Part shown: positions 14,201-26,441 of the stretch, in pieces
Numbering within the stretch: the first letter of the stretch is position 1
How the letters are laid out: each line of letters begins with the position of its first letter
From: Rallus limicola
Taxonomy: Eukaryota > Chordata > Aves > Gruiformes > Rallidae
Assembly: GCA_022605955.1 (NCBI GenBank)
Contig: JAKCOZ010000005.1
Span: forward strand, 29,445,450 to 29,509,449
Direction: 5' to 3'
Length of the DNA: 64,000 bases
Position numbers and translations under genes: made by a program
Notes under the pieces: model-generated
What the model was told of the DNA's origin: nothing
Database searches by the model: none
What the model saw: only the letters and a program-made list of their open reading frames with translations

Positions 14201-17200
14201 GTAGACATTCAGTTAACTTTGAAGTGTATGATGTGATGAATTCTATCTCCACTCTTGTATTTGGTAGAATAATGTAATAAAGGAAAACAGTGTTTCTGTG
14301 TTTCATTAATGAAGCTTGTGTCTATCATGATGTTTCACTGTTTGATTACCTTTGTGATTGTGTCTTATTTTGCTATTTATGTTATTTTTCAATATGTTCC
14401 AAGTCACTATACCATAGAGCCTCATCACCCAGTCCATTAATAGCTCTGAGGACTTATAGAATGAAATAACAAAAGAAAAGTGTGGAATCGAACCCTTATA
14501 ATATATTTGAATTCATTTTTGCCAGACAGTGCTCTCATTCTAGAGAGCCTTTTTGCCTTAAAAAGAAGTAATAATAGTGCATTGCTATGGAAACCTTTTT
14601 GTCTTCATATTTTTCCTTACTGGAGATATTTCATCACCAATTATGTTGCATTTTCTGTGGCTTGGAATTTCACAGGCATGCCTTGCTTTTACCTTTACTT
14701 CTGATTTTGACTTTATTGATAATGCAATACATTTCTTCTAAAATAATAATTTTCTTTCTCCGAAAAATTTATTTTTGAACCTAAATAAATTCCAGGCAGA
14801 AACAATTAATATCTTTTTATTCCTCCTAAGTTCTTTTCAAATATTATGTAACATGTTCAATATAGGAAGAAGAATTATTAAATGTAATTATTGTTCCACT
14901 GGCAAAGAAATACAATAAAGTAATATTTTCCATTTTGCTTACTTTCCTAAGGACTGAAAGGTCTTACCAGGAAAGCCCCCTTTCGAGCTCTGTTCCTCCC
15001 CCAGGCCTTCAATGAATATAAATAACAGTCATAAATTGTAGCAACAAACTGCTGAAGGAATTCAAACTGCACAAGTAAGGTTGTTTACTGTCCTGCTGTG
15101 CCCATTGCTTCCCATACAGCACAAGTTCTCATGTTCTCATAGGGCATGCATGCTCACACACACACATATCTCTAATGTTCTCAACAGCACTATAAAGCAT
15201 CTTTGGTTACTGTAGATGATGAGGCAAGTACAAGATTCTGATTATTCTTGAAATAAATGTATACTTAATTAAGGTTCCAAAGGACACAATAGAAAAGAAG
15301 AAATTATGCAGGGAGTTGATGAGACTAGTCATAAAAGCAGTAGCCTTTGGTCTCAGATTAACTACAAATTTATGAAGGAGTTGTTTTAGAGGCAGCTATC
15401 TCATATTGTGCTTTTAGAGCTGTCTTATCTGCTATTTTAATGGTGGGATCCATGGCTGCGTTAGCCAAACCGTGACTCCTGAAACCCACTTATGTTCTCT
15501 CTCCTCTTACTAAATACACTTTTTACTTTTTGCTTACTGTTATCCTGATAGATTCTTTTGTGGGCACTCTGTTTTTCTTCCATGTGTACCTGAATTTCTT
15601 TTTGTTTTAACTTCAATGAAGTATCAAAAATGCTCCAAACATAACATTGTGATCAGATCAGAGTATCACAAAAAATGTTTTTCCCATGTTTTTTGAGAAA
15701 TCATTTTGAACCATCTTAAAGCCTTGGTTTAACCTATGACTCTGAGGAGGTATTTTGCTGTTGAGCAGATTCCACACCAAAGTGATTCTGCAAATGTTGA
15801 CACAGAAGATTAGACACCAAGATTTAAATTTACTGTAGGGTGGAGTAGCAGTTTAAAAGAAGCTGAGGAAAATTTCAGGAAAGTAGAGAAAGAGGTGTCT
15901 ACATATCTTTTGAGACCTGGATCAGAGATTTAAAATGCCAAGCGGAGAAAGTACTTTAAAAAATTATCAAACCTAAAACTTGTCATCACAGAATTAGCTT
16001 TTATGGACCAGTTCAAGTGAAAAAGTTGGCCAGATTAAAAAACATAAGTGTAAGGTTAAATAGGTTGTCTTTATTAGTAGAATAGAATTCTGCCAATATC
16101 AGGAGACACTGTTCAGGAAATAGAATTTCAATATTTTTTTAATTATTATTATCATTATTCATAAATAAGTTTTCATATTAAATACCTATTTTTTTTAAGT
16201 TCTGGGCTTTGTTCTCATTTTCATTGTTTTCTAAAAATTTAAGTTGGCAAGCTTTGAAATGAAATTTTTAATTCTACAAAATCATATAATAAAATGATAG
16301 ACAATGTTTATTCAGGATAAATTTTTAGAGCACTTGGGAAATTGTTACAAAGCAGAAAGCAGGTGAGATTACTGAACATGTACTCTGTACCCATGGATAT
16401 TTTTTCATAAAGTTGTAACATTGTACCTTGGATAATGATATGATGTTGCTCAGAATGTTAAGATGAGAAGAAATTTTGTGAACATAAATCTAGCAGGCTC
16501 ATTTTAGAGCTCTGAAATCATTACCTTTATTGCTGCCTAAAGACATAATGCATCACTTGCAGTGAAAGCCAGAGGTGGCATTTCTCTTCCATCACTTCCA
16601 GGTTTAGCTTTAGTTTTTATAGTAATGTATGTACTACATGTCTTGGAACTAGAAATGATTAATGCATAATGGCAAAAAGGTGCAGCACATAGTACAAAAT
16701 GGCATATTTTTAGGGTAGATGTTCTATGTATAGGTGTAAGAAATTCAATGCTTCATGTTGTTGTTTTCATCAGAGAGCAGTAGATGGAATCTGGGGACAA
16801 CATATTCATATATTGTTTTATTTACACTGTTTCATATATGGCAATGACCAGTAGAAATTAATGGGATCTTTTAAGTGATGTGAGATCACCCTCCACAGGA
16901 AATACTGTAGAATGCAGAATTCCTTGATATCCTGCAAGTTCCCGTAATACCTCCATACACGGCTATACTTTTCCAAATATTGCATTGCATACTTCAGCTG
17001 TGATACAAGCTGTTAAGTCGCTCCATTTACCAATCTTTTGGTAAAAACACTCCAGGTTTACCAATCTTTAATGCAAAGCAGAGCACACAACACCAGTCCC
17101 TTCCCTTCTTAATGTTATTTTCCCTTTTTATTATATCTGTTCCACTTCTGAATCCATCTGATGTTACTGTCCTCTTAGAAGGTTATGCCATACACCTGGA

Positions 17201-20200
17201 AAACATTGGCAAATGCTGACCCTTGTCCCACTTCATTTCTAGAGCTCTGCATCTGGACAGTGATTTTTAGCGGTAGCCATGTACCAGGCTCTCCCACAAT
17301 TAAAGCATTGCAGCATCTTTATGAGGTAACACTCGTGTTTCAAACTATTCTGTTCCAGGCAGAGTGTGAAGTAGCTATTTTTCAGCCCAGTTCCTGTTCT
17401 TAAACAGGACCTATGGTCAGCACTTAGCAAGACATCTGTGACTGCTTGGTAATGACACAGTGTACCACCTTGCATCACGATTTCTATAGCTTTCCCCCTC
17501 TCTACACCCTGCAGAGACTGTGAGCAGAAGACCCTGATTCATACAGAAATATACAGGACAAACATCAGAGCAGTGATCCTCAAACCTGGTTTGTTCAGAT
17601 GCTGGTATCCTGCGGGTACTGATGTCGTGTGCAGGAGCAGAGAGGCCCTGAGAGAGCACGGAGGGAGGCAGGCTGCCAGCTCCACCTTGCCCTCTCATCT
17701 GGGGATTGCACGAAGTTGCTCCTCAGCAGGCAACAGAGCAGCAGCTTTCTACGGTCTCCAAAGAAAAGACAATGAGATGAATATTTGGCAAGTTTGAAAG
17801 GGGCAGCTATTACTGCTTTTTGACATGCTTTTTGGCACCAGCAGTGTACACCATGCTTTGAAACCCCTTCTAACACATTTTGAAAAATTATCATTTCTTT
17901 CTGTTAACATTTATTCTTTTCTTTGAAAGACTGTTCATCATCTCATGATTCAGTCCTACAGTTCATGTCTAGTAAACTGTTGTTATTGTCTGTCTGAATT
18001 TCTTAGAGGTATGTATTTTGGAAGGGAAAATGTCATCTAAAACAAAATAAATTGCTTTTTTTTATTCTTCAAACAGTGTTCATAAATTATATAAAATGAA
18101 ACATCTTCTAGGACAATTTATTCATTTTTATCTTTTGAATGCTATAAATATTTTCAAAATTTTGGGGATGTTGTCCCAAGTTCAATTACATTTTTTAAAA
18201 ACTCAAAATTAAGAAAAGCCTTTAAAACAATCAATATATGTTATTAAAATCAAAGATTTTTTGGTAGTTATTATAGCTGCATGTATTAATTTATCTTTTG
18301 CAGTTTTATTTATTTAGTTATTAATATTTAGTCTCCAGTAAAGAAGGAAAAAAAACCACAAAAAACTTTGAGAAAATATTGAAATTCAAAATTATGTAGG
18401 AGGTGACTTATAAAGAACAAAGTGAAAGATAGAGATAGCTGACAACTTCTAGATAAATTAATTTAATCTGTCAATTCAGGCAAAATTAATCTGGTTGAAT
18501 TTTACTAAAATATGTAGCATCAAGAAAATAGGAGAAGACTGTGAACATATTGAAAGATACTTGACTAGATGATGCACTGAAATACCTGCATAGGATGCTC
18601 AGAAACATTACTCTCAACCTGGTCGTGGCATAAACATTCTTTTCACTAAGCCAGCCTCAAAAGATTTCACAGTTATGATTAGAAACTTTGAGAGAAGTGA
18701 ACTTTATGGAATCAAAGAAGATTGCCTATTTATCTATTCTGTGATTGGGGATTTTTGTTTTGGTTTGTTTTTTAAAGCAGTTTAAATTCTGTCCAAGGAA
18801 CAGCTGAAAACCAGCTTATTTTGTAAACTATGAGATGCTATTTGCAGTATCTTGGTTTCCAGTCTAAAATTACACTCCTTAATCAGTAAGTTAAATTCAT
18901 CTTGTTTACATTTTTGTGTTCTGGCAATATAATTATAGCTTAAGTGTGGAAGAGTATTTGTTTGCAGCCCAAGAATGAATTTCTCTGCATCTGAACCTTT
19001 CAAATCAAACTGTTCATAAAGATTGAAGACAACTAGCATATGTCTATGTCTTCCTTTCTAAGAAGTTCAATACATACATCACAATAATAACAGAAAACAT
19101 GATTCCATATAAGTCAAGCTGAAACTGCTTGTAAAGCCGCTCTTCAGTGATTACCTCTTACTCCCTGAAGATAGTAAGGCAGTTATTCTAAAATATTTCT
19201 GTCAGTAACATGTGATTCTTTTTCATCTCATCACTATTGCTGCATATTTTGTACAGCAATGAATTGTGAAGCAAATCAGAAATCGTGTAAATCCAGAAAT
19301 GGAGAAGGTAATCCAAATAATTCCCTCTTTGCTTTCATGGTATTTCATATCTGCAGCTTTTTTAACACCATTAGTGTCACTGCCCAATGATTATACAAGC
19401 TATAAAGTCAAAAGATAAAATTATATTGTATTAGTAAAATAGGGAAAAAATGAAAACTCATGTGACCAATTTATCTACAATATAACATCAAGGGCAAATA
19501 TACCACGAGTCAAATACATTAGTCAACTCTGACATGAAACTGAAAAACTCTATTAATGTATGTTCCTTTATGGAAGTTCACTCCTACAAAATGTAGCAAT
19601 GATTTGTAGCAAAGTAGCCATGATCTGAAAGTGCACTGGCGATTAGTCAAACTCTGGTTGCAACTTCAGCAACCAGCAGCACAAAAATACTTAAATGTGA
19701 TTTTCTGTTTCTCTGAGGACAAACTGCTTTTATCTTAGTAAAAGATTTCTATTTTTATTTCTGTTTCACTTTTAGATAAAAGATGTTCTGGTGGGGTATG
19801 TTTCCATTATGCTTCTTTCCTCTCATCCCCAACAATTTTAAGCTGCCCTCATGTCAGATATGTGAGATGCAGGTTCTACGTAACGATGTCAGGATGACAG
19901 AAAGCATTTCACGCTCAGTTCCAGACAGCAAGAAGGTGAACTCTCCAGGATGGGGATGTCAGGAAGACTGTTCACTTAGTTCCAAATAAGACAAGCGCTT
20001 CAGATCACTACTTCTCAGGTTTTTCAAGTTGCATCAGCCCCTATCCCTATGGTGTTCACATTCATGAAGCAGCTTGAAAATCTGTAAAGTGTGCCCCGAT
20101 GCAAAGCATGACCTTGGTTTATTTATAAGCTCAGAGAGAGCAACCTTATTAAAGTTTGGGCACGTGATTGAAACATTATCCTGTATGTTGCAGGTAGTAA

Positions 20201-20467
20201 AAATAAGAGAGCTTTGCATAGTAGCTGTGCAAATAAAAGACAAAAAAAAAAAGACAAAATAATCATATCATCACCGTAATTATGCAATAGAATCAATCAT
20301 TTGAGATGCAAATTTCCAACTTGACTACCATGGGAACAACTTGGCTTCCAGAAGGAGTTACCATCTCCTGTTGTAACTGCATGTGTTTACCACCTTAGGG
20401 TTCAATTACAGCTATCATCTTGAAACTGGAGTGATCCCTAAAGAAACTTAAAATGATAGATGCTGTA
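11241..20467. other. Long gene-free, repeat-poor stretch
   Basis: About 9 kb of AT-rich sequence holds no recognisable gene or mobile element. The only compositional exception is a GC- and CpG-richer patch at about 17560-17760, where several 70-99 codon frames overlap on both strands. None of them resembles a known protein. Confidence 0.55.
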
Positions 20468-20610
20468 GAACATTAGATCATAAAGGGACTTTGTTGGCCA
20501 TTGAGACCATTCCCTTGCTAGTGCTAGACCAGATAACTGCATCACATAATCCATTGATCAAGCTCTATTTTGAAAGAAGTTACTTTTATGGGGTTTGTTG
20601 TTTCCTCTTC
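20468..20610 (-). mobile_element. Possible old, diverged CR1-like LINE 3' end
   Basis: On the plus strand the order is AGATCATAAAGGGACT, then a GAGACCATTCCC block, then CTAGACCAGATAA. This follows, with many changes, the reverse complement of old amniote CR1 3' ends (a ...GGAAGGGACC...GAGGTCATCTAGTCC... pattern). No 3' tail repeat remains and the 5' limit is unclear. If the assignment is right, this is much older than the other CR1 copies in the window. It could also be chance similarity. Confidence 0.35.
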
Positions 20611-20763
20611 ACTCTACCCCTACTGCTTTAATTGATCCTTCTCCTTCCCTAGACTGCAAAACCCAAACTCATGAAAAGGAAAACAACTGTGTTTTGATCT
20701 TGAAGGTTTCAAAACTAGAATTTTCAACAAATTATTGGTTGGTATAATCTTAGATTCCTTAAG

Positions 20764-20790
20764 TAATTGTTTTCAGTTTAAAAACAATTA
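20764..20790. repeat. Perfect 10-bp inverted repeat, 7-base loop
   Basis: TAATTGTTTT at 20764-20773 and AAAACAATTA at 20781-20790 are exact reverse complements around CAGTTTA. The arms are AT-rich. No U-run terminator logic applies in a vertebrate, so the function is unknown and it may be chance. Confidence 0.6.
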
Positions 20791-21850
20791 TAATAAGAAA
20801 GCAAAAAAAAGGATTTCAGGGAAATGAAATAAGGAACACTATTTCTGTTTAGTTCTATTTGTGGTTGTATCCACTGTGTAAAATTAATGCTAACAGCAGG
20901 TTAAGTAACTAAATTAGGTTAGGTCCTAAAGATCTGGTTTTCTTAAACTGGTTGCCTCTTTCTTTTTAGAAAAATGCTATACTACAGCCTGCTGAAAGTA
21001 TGAATTTCCCTTTTTCTGTAAACTGCTGAAATTTCAAAATATAATTATTTATCTGCATCAAGACAAAATGTCCAAATTCCCCTCAAATATATATCACTTA
21101 TTTTGAGATCCTTTTACAAATATGCATATACATAAGGATAAATAAGTATCAGCATAAAAGTTATAATGAACATATTACGTTTCTGTCTTTTATGTTTTCC
21201 TGTAACAATATCATCATTATAAAGTATAAACCAAGCTTCAGGTTTTTAATATCATAAATAATAAGATAATTTTATTTGAACACCTAATTTACTGAAACCT
21301 AATTTTTCTCTAGAAAATTTTTAGCTAGTTTTAAGCTTGTGTTTGGAAATCCTGAAGTGCCTGGTGGATGTCTAAAGAGAAAATTGTCTCCATGTGCTGT
21401 TTTAGTTGACAGATGCACACACATTTAAATCTGCAATATCAGTCATAGATAGACCTCAACCTATTGCCATCAATTTTCACAATACTATATTGTAAATATA
21501 TTCCAGTTACCTCAAACAATGCAGGTGAAAATTTTAAAAATAAAACCACATTTATATTATGTACATGCTATTTAGGAAATTTATCCCAAGATAGTTTAAT
21601 ATGCACATTTTTGGTAAGTACTAAAAACCTCAAAGACTCTGATTAATTATCTATGAAGATTGTTTTTTCAAGAATAGCAAACTATTAAAGCCCAAATATT
21701 TTCCCTGTCTTGTTGAATTATATGTCTGTTTCATTATATGAAATTAATCTGACAGAATAACCCACGAAAAATACCAGTAATTTTCATTGATTAATTCAGG
21801 TAACTTTAGAAGTTTCATACCATTGTTTTAGAGATCACCCAAGTTAAATT

Positions 21851-21950
21851 TTTGTGGTACATATGGAGAACTGCAAAATTCAGCTGATTTCATGAACATT
21901 TGTGGTACATATGGAGAACTGCAAAATTCAGCTGATTTCATGAACATTTG
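21851..21950. repeat. Perfect 48-bp tandem duplication
   Basis: A 48-base unit starting TTTGTGGTACATATGG occurs at 21851-21898 and again, without a single difference, at 21899-21946. The first four bases of a third copy (TTTG) follow. Complete identity in otherwise diverged DNA indicates a recent event such as replication slippage or an allele-specific duplication. An assembly artefact is also possible. Confidence 0.95.
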
Positions 21951-23608
21951 TTTTTCAAATGCCAAATTCATTGTGTTTGCTGTTATGGTTTTATCCCTCC
22001 TCTATTGTCTTCTAAATATCTAAATAGAACATGTAAAAACAGGCTATATTATACTAATCTTCTTAAGAGTGTAAAGTGTGAAAATAAAACCTTGCTTTAA
22101 AGTGTAACCTGTTCTATCTATGTTTTTCATGGATGCATTTTGCAGAATTCAAAAAAAAAATACCTAAAGAAACAAAACCAAAATCTTATGTCTTTATTTT
22201 AATGGATGAGAAATTATATCAAATTCATGTGCCACCCAGAATGAGTTCTTTTACATCCTGCTCTACACACATTTCTGTTGACACTTCATGAATGCTCTAT
22301 GAGGAGACTTAAGCACCTTTCCCACTGTGATGAATATCACTTCCAAAAAAGAAAAAAAGGCAAATAGCATAACCATAGACCTCAATATCTTCTAAATATA
22401 TAAAACCTGTTGTCTGGAATTAGACTTCCTTCAAATAACCTATCACTACTGCAAAACAAAAATAAAAGCAGAAGAATGTTTTGGCCATATGCTGCAGTGT
22501 AACAGTTTATGCAACAGTTCAATAAACGGGGAGATACAGATAAAAAGGTATATAGATTAAAATAATGCTACAAGCCATCACATAACCAAATTGTCAGGAG
22601 AGGAGAAGGATTCTCATTCTTCTGATACGTCATAGTCAAAGGATGAGGTCAAATGTAGGTTGCTAGGTTCAGTACAGAGATTAATTTAATAGACCATAAT
22701 GATGTGGTCATGCTTGTTCTTAATACTAATAAACTTAAGCCACTCAGTTTATTCCCTCTCTCAGATAAGAAGGTCATCTGAGTGATTAAGCTCCCCTATG
22801 TATTGATTTGTTTTTTCCAAGAATAGTAGGATAAAACTTGAGTATGATCCTGAGTTCCACACTACAGTTTTTGCTCTGGGGCACTAGAGCATGTTATGAA
22901 CTTCAGTCCAGTGAAGAAAAAAAATATGTTAGTTGTAATTGAAAGAAGAACCACAGAGAGACATACCCCTTTTTCGTGTATAATTAGTTAGCAAAGTAAG
23001 CTTGAAATGGATTGAATTGTCAATTCCCACTGACCCCAGAAACCGAGTCACAAAAAAACCCATAAAAAAAGCTGTGAGTCAGGTTGAATCCTGAGTGAGA
23101 CCAAGATTTGAGACAGAAGATGGGATGCAGTACAAATGAAAAAGATTGTTCATCTTTGGCATTTTTAAGCTTGGTTGAAAATCTAAACAAAAAGTAATAG
23201 AGAGTATGTCTGTGAATAAAATGTGTGTAAACAAATCTCAATGAAATCAAGTAAACTACATAAGAAAACATTGGAACTTAAATTTATAGGCATGTTTTTT
23301 CTTCAAACAATCTTTGTTAAATAAAGCCACATTATATTACTGTTATATGGTTATACAGAGTATATAAATTGTGAAGGATGGATCAAAGGATTTCCTCTTA
23401 GATCACATTGAAGGCTAAGCCTAAATGTGAGAACATAGACTGGTACCCAGGACACATGGTGCGTGAAGGCAAATCTCCATACTGCCAAAGACTAGACTCC
23501 ACTAGACATCTCCATATTGTGTAAAACTTTGCCAAGGTCTCTTCCAAACTCCTTGCAGTGTACTTCTGAGCTTAATTTTTTTTTTTTTTCTGTACATATG
23601 ATTCCAAT
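21951..23608. other. Gene-free DNA upstream of a CR1 copy
   Basis: No gene was recognised. A run of T lies at about 23577-23590, close to the 3' end of the minus-strand CR1. Frames here are 83 codons or shorter and look like noise. Confidence 0.55.
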
Positions 23609-24040
23609 ACAGAATCACAGAATTGTAGGGGTTGGAAGGGACCTCAAGAGATCATCGGGCCCAACCCCCCTGCCAAAGCAGGCTCCCTAAGACATTTCGC
23701 ACAGATAGGCGTCCAGACGGGTCTTGAATATCTCCAGAGAAGGAGACTCCACAACCCCCTTGGGCAGCCTGTCCCAGGGCTCTGTCACCCTCACTTCCGC
23801 ATGTTGGTGCTCCAACTTGAAGCCCTTGCCATTTGTCCTGTCTCCACAGATCATTGAAAAGAGGCTGGCCATTTACCCCTGTGTCCCACACTTGAGATAT
23901 TTATAAATATTAATTAGATCCCCTCTGAGCCTTCTTTTCTCAAGGCTGAACAGCCCCAGTTCTTTCAGCTTATCCTTGTAGGGGAGATGCTCCAGTCCCT
24001 TAATCATCTATGTAGCCCTCTGCTGGACTCTCTCCAGGAG
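23609..24040 (-). mobile_element. CR1 LINE, 5'-truncated 3' end
   Basis: CR1 is the dominant non-LTR retrotransposon of birds. Read on the minus strand, the copy runs from CTCCTGGAGAGAGTCCAGC through GGGCTACATAGATGATTAAG, GCCTTGAGAAAAGAAGGC and TCTGGAGATATTCAAGACC to the end block GGTCCCTTCCAACCCCTAC and tail ATTCTGTGATTCTGT. Only the last part of ORF2 and the 3' UTR are present, as in normal 5' truncation during target-primed reverse transcription. About 40 bases expected between CAACATGCGGAAG and TGAGGGTGACAG are missing. Short frames inside it are CR1 debris. Its subfamily looks the same as the copy at 51894-52323. Confidence 0.95.
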
Positions 24041-26082
24041 AGTTATGACTAATTAATAGCAAGCTAGCACTTGAGAGAATGGGGGACACAATTATTTTAT
24101 AATAGGCACCAGACCTCCCTGGATGAGCATGAAGAACTAGGGAGAGTTAAAAGAACAAATGTTTGTGATTAAGCCACAGAGCTTACCAAGAATGATCCCT
24201 AGAGAGAGCTTACACCAAACCAGACACTTGTTTAAATGGAAGACAGTTGATTTGCTCTGAAAGGAATCTTGGAAGTAATGTGATACACATTTGTTTAGAC
24301 TAGGAGCAGAGAAGAAGCTGGATTGACCCAGGTGGCTGTAGTACTTTTTGCTGAAGAAGTAACAAGAATCTCCCACTCATCTAAGATGACTTACATTATT
24401 TAATCACAAGAAGAAAATTCTCTTGACATGCCACTGTGTGAGCATCTATACTAGTAATTTAGTGCATTGGAATAGCTCTTTTCTTTTTAGATGTAGATTT
24501 GGTTTGTATTGATGTCTGGATTTGTTTGCTGTGCACTGCAGAACACTTTTGTGTTGGTTAAACTAAGATGGAAATCAGACATTAGTGCACCATCTAGAGA
24601 TCATGACTTGAAATGTAGAAAAATGACCTTCGAGCAGTTTGCTCTTTACATGTGTGCAGGATTTTAGCAATGACAACAAAACAGTCTGGGGTATCTGTAG
24701 AGAAATCTACTTTGCATTGCCTATTAGGTACAGCTGCACAGCATGTACCTACATCCTACAGTTGGTGTAAATTTCATTGCTTCTAAAGATGTAGTGTGAG
24801 TATATGATCTTGTAACCATAATGGAAAGTCAAATCTTCCTACTGACTTCTTTGTATAGCATTGTTTAATACTGTAGATGCATCTTAGGTGAGTATATTTG
24901 AAGTTTGAACTGTATTTTGAAGAACGAAGGGTGTTTTAGAATATCATAAGAATACAGTGAGAATAAGTTTTGCTTTCACCCTTAGATGTACTCAAGACTA
25001 CAGGCAAGTACATTTTATACTGTTGTAGAAAATGCCTGCTAAAAAAATCAAACCATGCATTATATCATTTGATGTTTCTCCATACATAATTACATTTTGA
25101 ACAAAATTGCTGTATTTTGATTACTAGCAAAAGTTTTACCAAAATAGAGGGCTAAGGCATTCTTCACAGGAAGATACCTATTCATAAATTTTTAATGAAA
25201 TTCACATTTTCACAATCTGGCAGACAGTTCACTGGTTGCTGCACTAATTTTCCCAAGCCCCGAATCCAAAGTGGTATTGGAAGCCTAATTCTGCCAAGGA
25301 CTTGTTGAATTTAGGAATCTGGCTTTCCAGCAAACACAGGCTGGATTATCCAGGCTCAGTCTAGGGCTGTCAGGGCTTCAAGCCATATTGCCATACTCTT
25401 ATCCAACCAATAATTCTATCCCACTTTTTCTTTCTTTAGCAAACAGATGGTGCCTGACTGTATCCTAAAATAGTTTCTAACTTTGCAACCAATTCTACTG
25501 TATCTTCACAGTCAAATGCATTTCATTTTAGCCCTTTGCTTCCTATTTCAGTGTATGTTCAATGTACCCCTAATGGTGAGTTTAAAACTCATTCCTTTTT
25601 GTATTTCTATTCATTTTGTTTTGCTTGGGTACCTGTAGTTTGAAAACTCCTAGATGAATACAGCCCTATAAATTGAGAGGAGAAAAAATGTCAGCTACAG
25701 ATTACGTTCCTGTGTGGAGTAAAAAGGAAACCTATAATAAACTTGCTATAGAAGCACAGTCTGATGTTCAGTCATGAGCCCCTGAACTATATTGCCCCAT
25801 ATAAAAAAATGAGATAGCGACAAAAGAGAAGCACTTGAGCCATCCTGATATTCAGTGAATGTGCTAACTGCTTTTGTGGAATTGCAGTGTTCTTCAATGT
25901 GTTACCTTTATCACACTGAGACCTGCATAAAAATGAAATGTCATACTCCAATACACTTCTAGTCAGTCATACAGTTTATTTTCTTGTCCCCCAATAGAGT
26001 TCACAAATTTAATAACTGTCCTTTATCCTTGTCTCAGTTGTCTTTCAGCTTTCTATTCAGCTTTCCTCTTCTACTGACTTCC
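24041..26082. other. Gene-free unique DNA
   Basis: I see no gene, RNA or mobile element between the CR1 copy and the purine-rich array. Open frames are 79 codons or shorter. Confidence 0.55.
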
Positions 26083-26135
26083 AAGGAAAAAGAGAAAGAG
26101 AGAAAGAGAGAAAGAAAGAAAGAAAAAAAGGAGAA

Positions 26136-26178
<43 letters not shown>

Positions 26179-26441
26179 AAGAAAGAGAGCAAGAAAGAAA
26201 GAAAGAGGAAGGAAGGAAGGAAGGAAGGAAGGAAGGAAGGAAGGAAGGAAGGAAGGAAGGAAGGAAGGAAGGAAGGAAGGAAGGAAGGAAGGAAGGAAGG
26301 AAGGAAGGAAGGAAGGAAGGAAGGAAGGAAGGAAGGAAGGAAGGAAGGAAGGAAGGAAGGAAGGAAGGAAGGAAGGAAGGAAGGAAGGAAGGAAGGAAAG
26401 AGAGAAGGAAAGAAAGAAAAGAGAGAAGTAAAGAAGGAAAG
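26083..26441. repeat. Long purine tract with (GGAA)n, about 48 units
   Basis: A block of about 360 bases is almost purely A and G on the plus strand. It begins with mixed GAAA/GAGA repeats (26083-26205), continues as perfect GGAA units at 26206-26398 (193 bases), and decays into GAAA/GGAAA repeats to 26441. The 137-179 codon frames across it on both strands (Lys/Arg/Glu/Gly on plus, Phe/Leu/Ser/Pro on minus) arise only from the repeat. GGAA is the core of ETS-family transcription factor sites, and long GGAA arrays are known to bind such factors in other vertebrates. No such role is shown here. Confidence 0.98.

Noticed and set aside
23652..23906. Frames of 60-79 codons
   Set aside because: They are fragments of a 5'-truncated CR1 copy, not genes.
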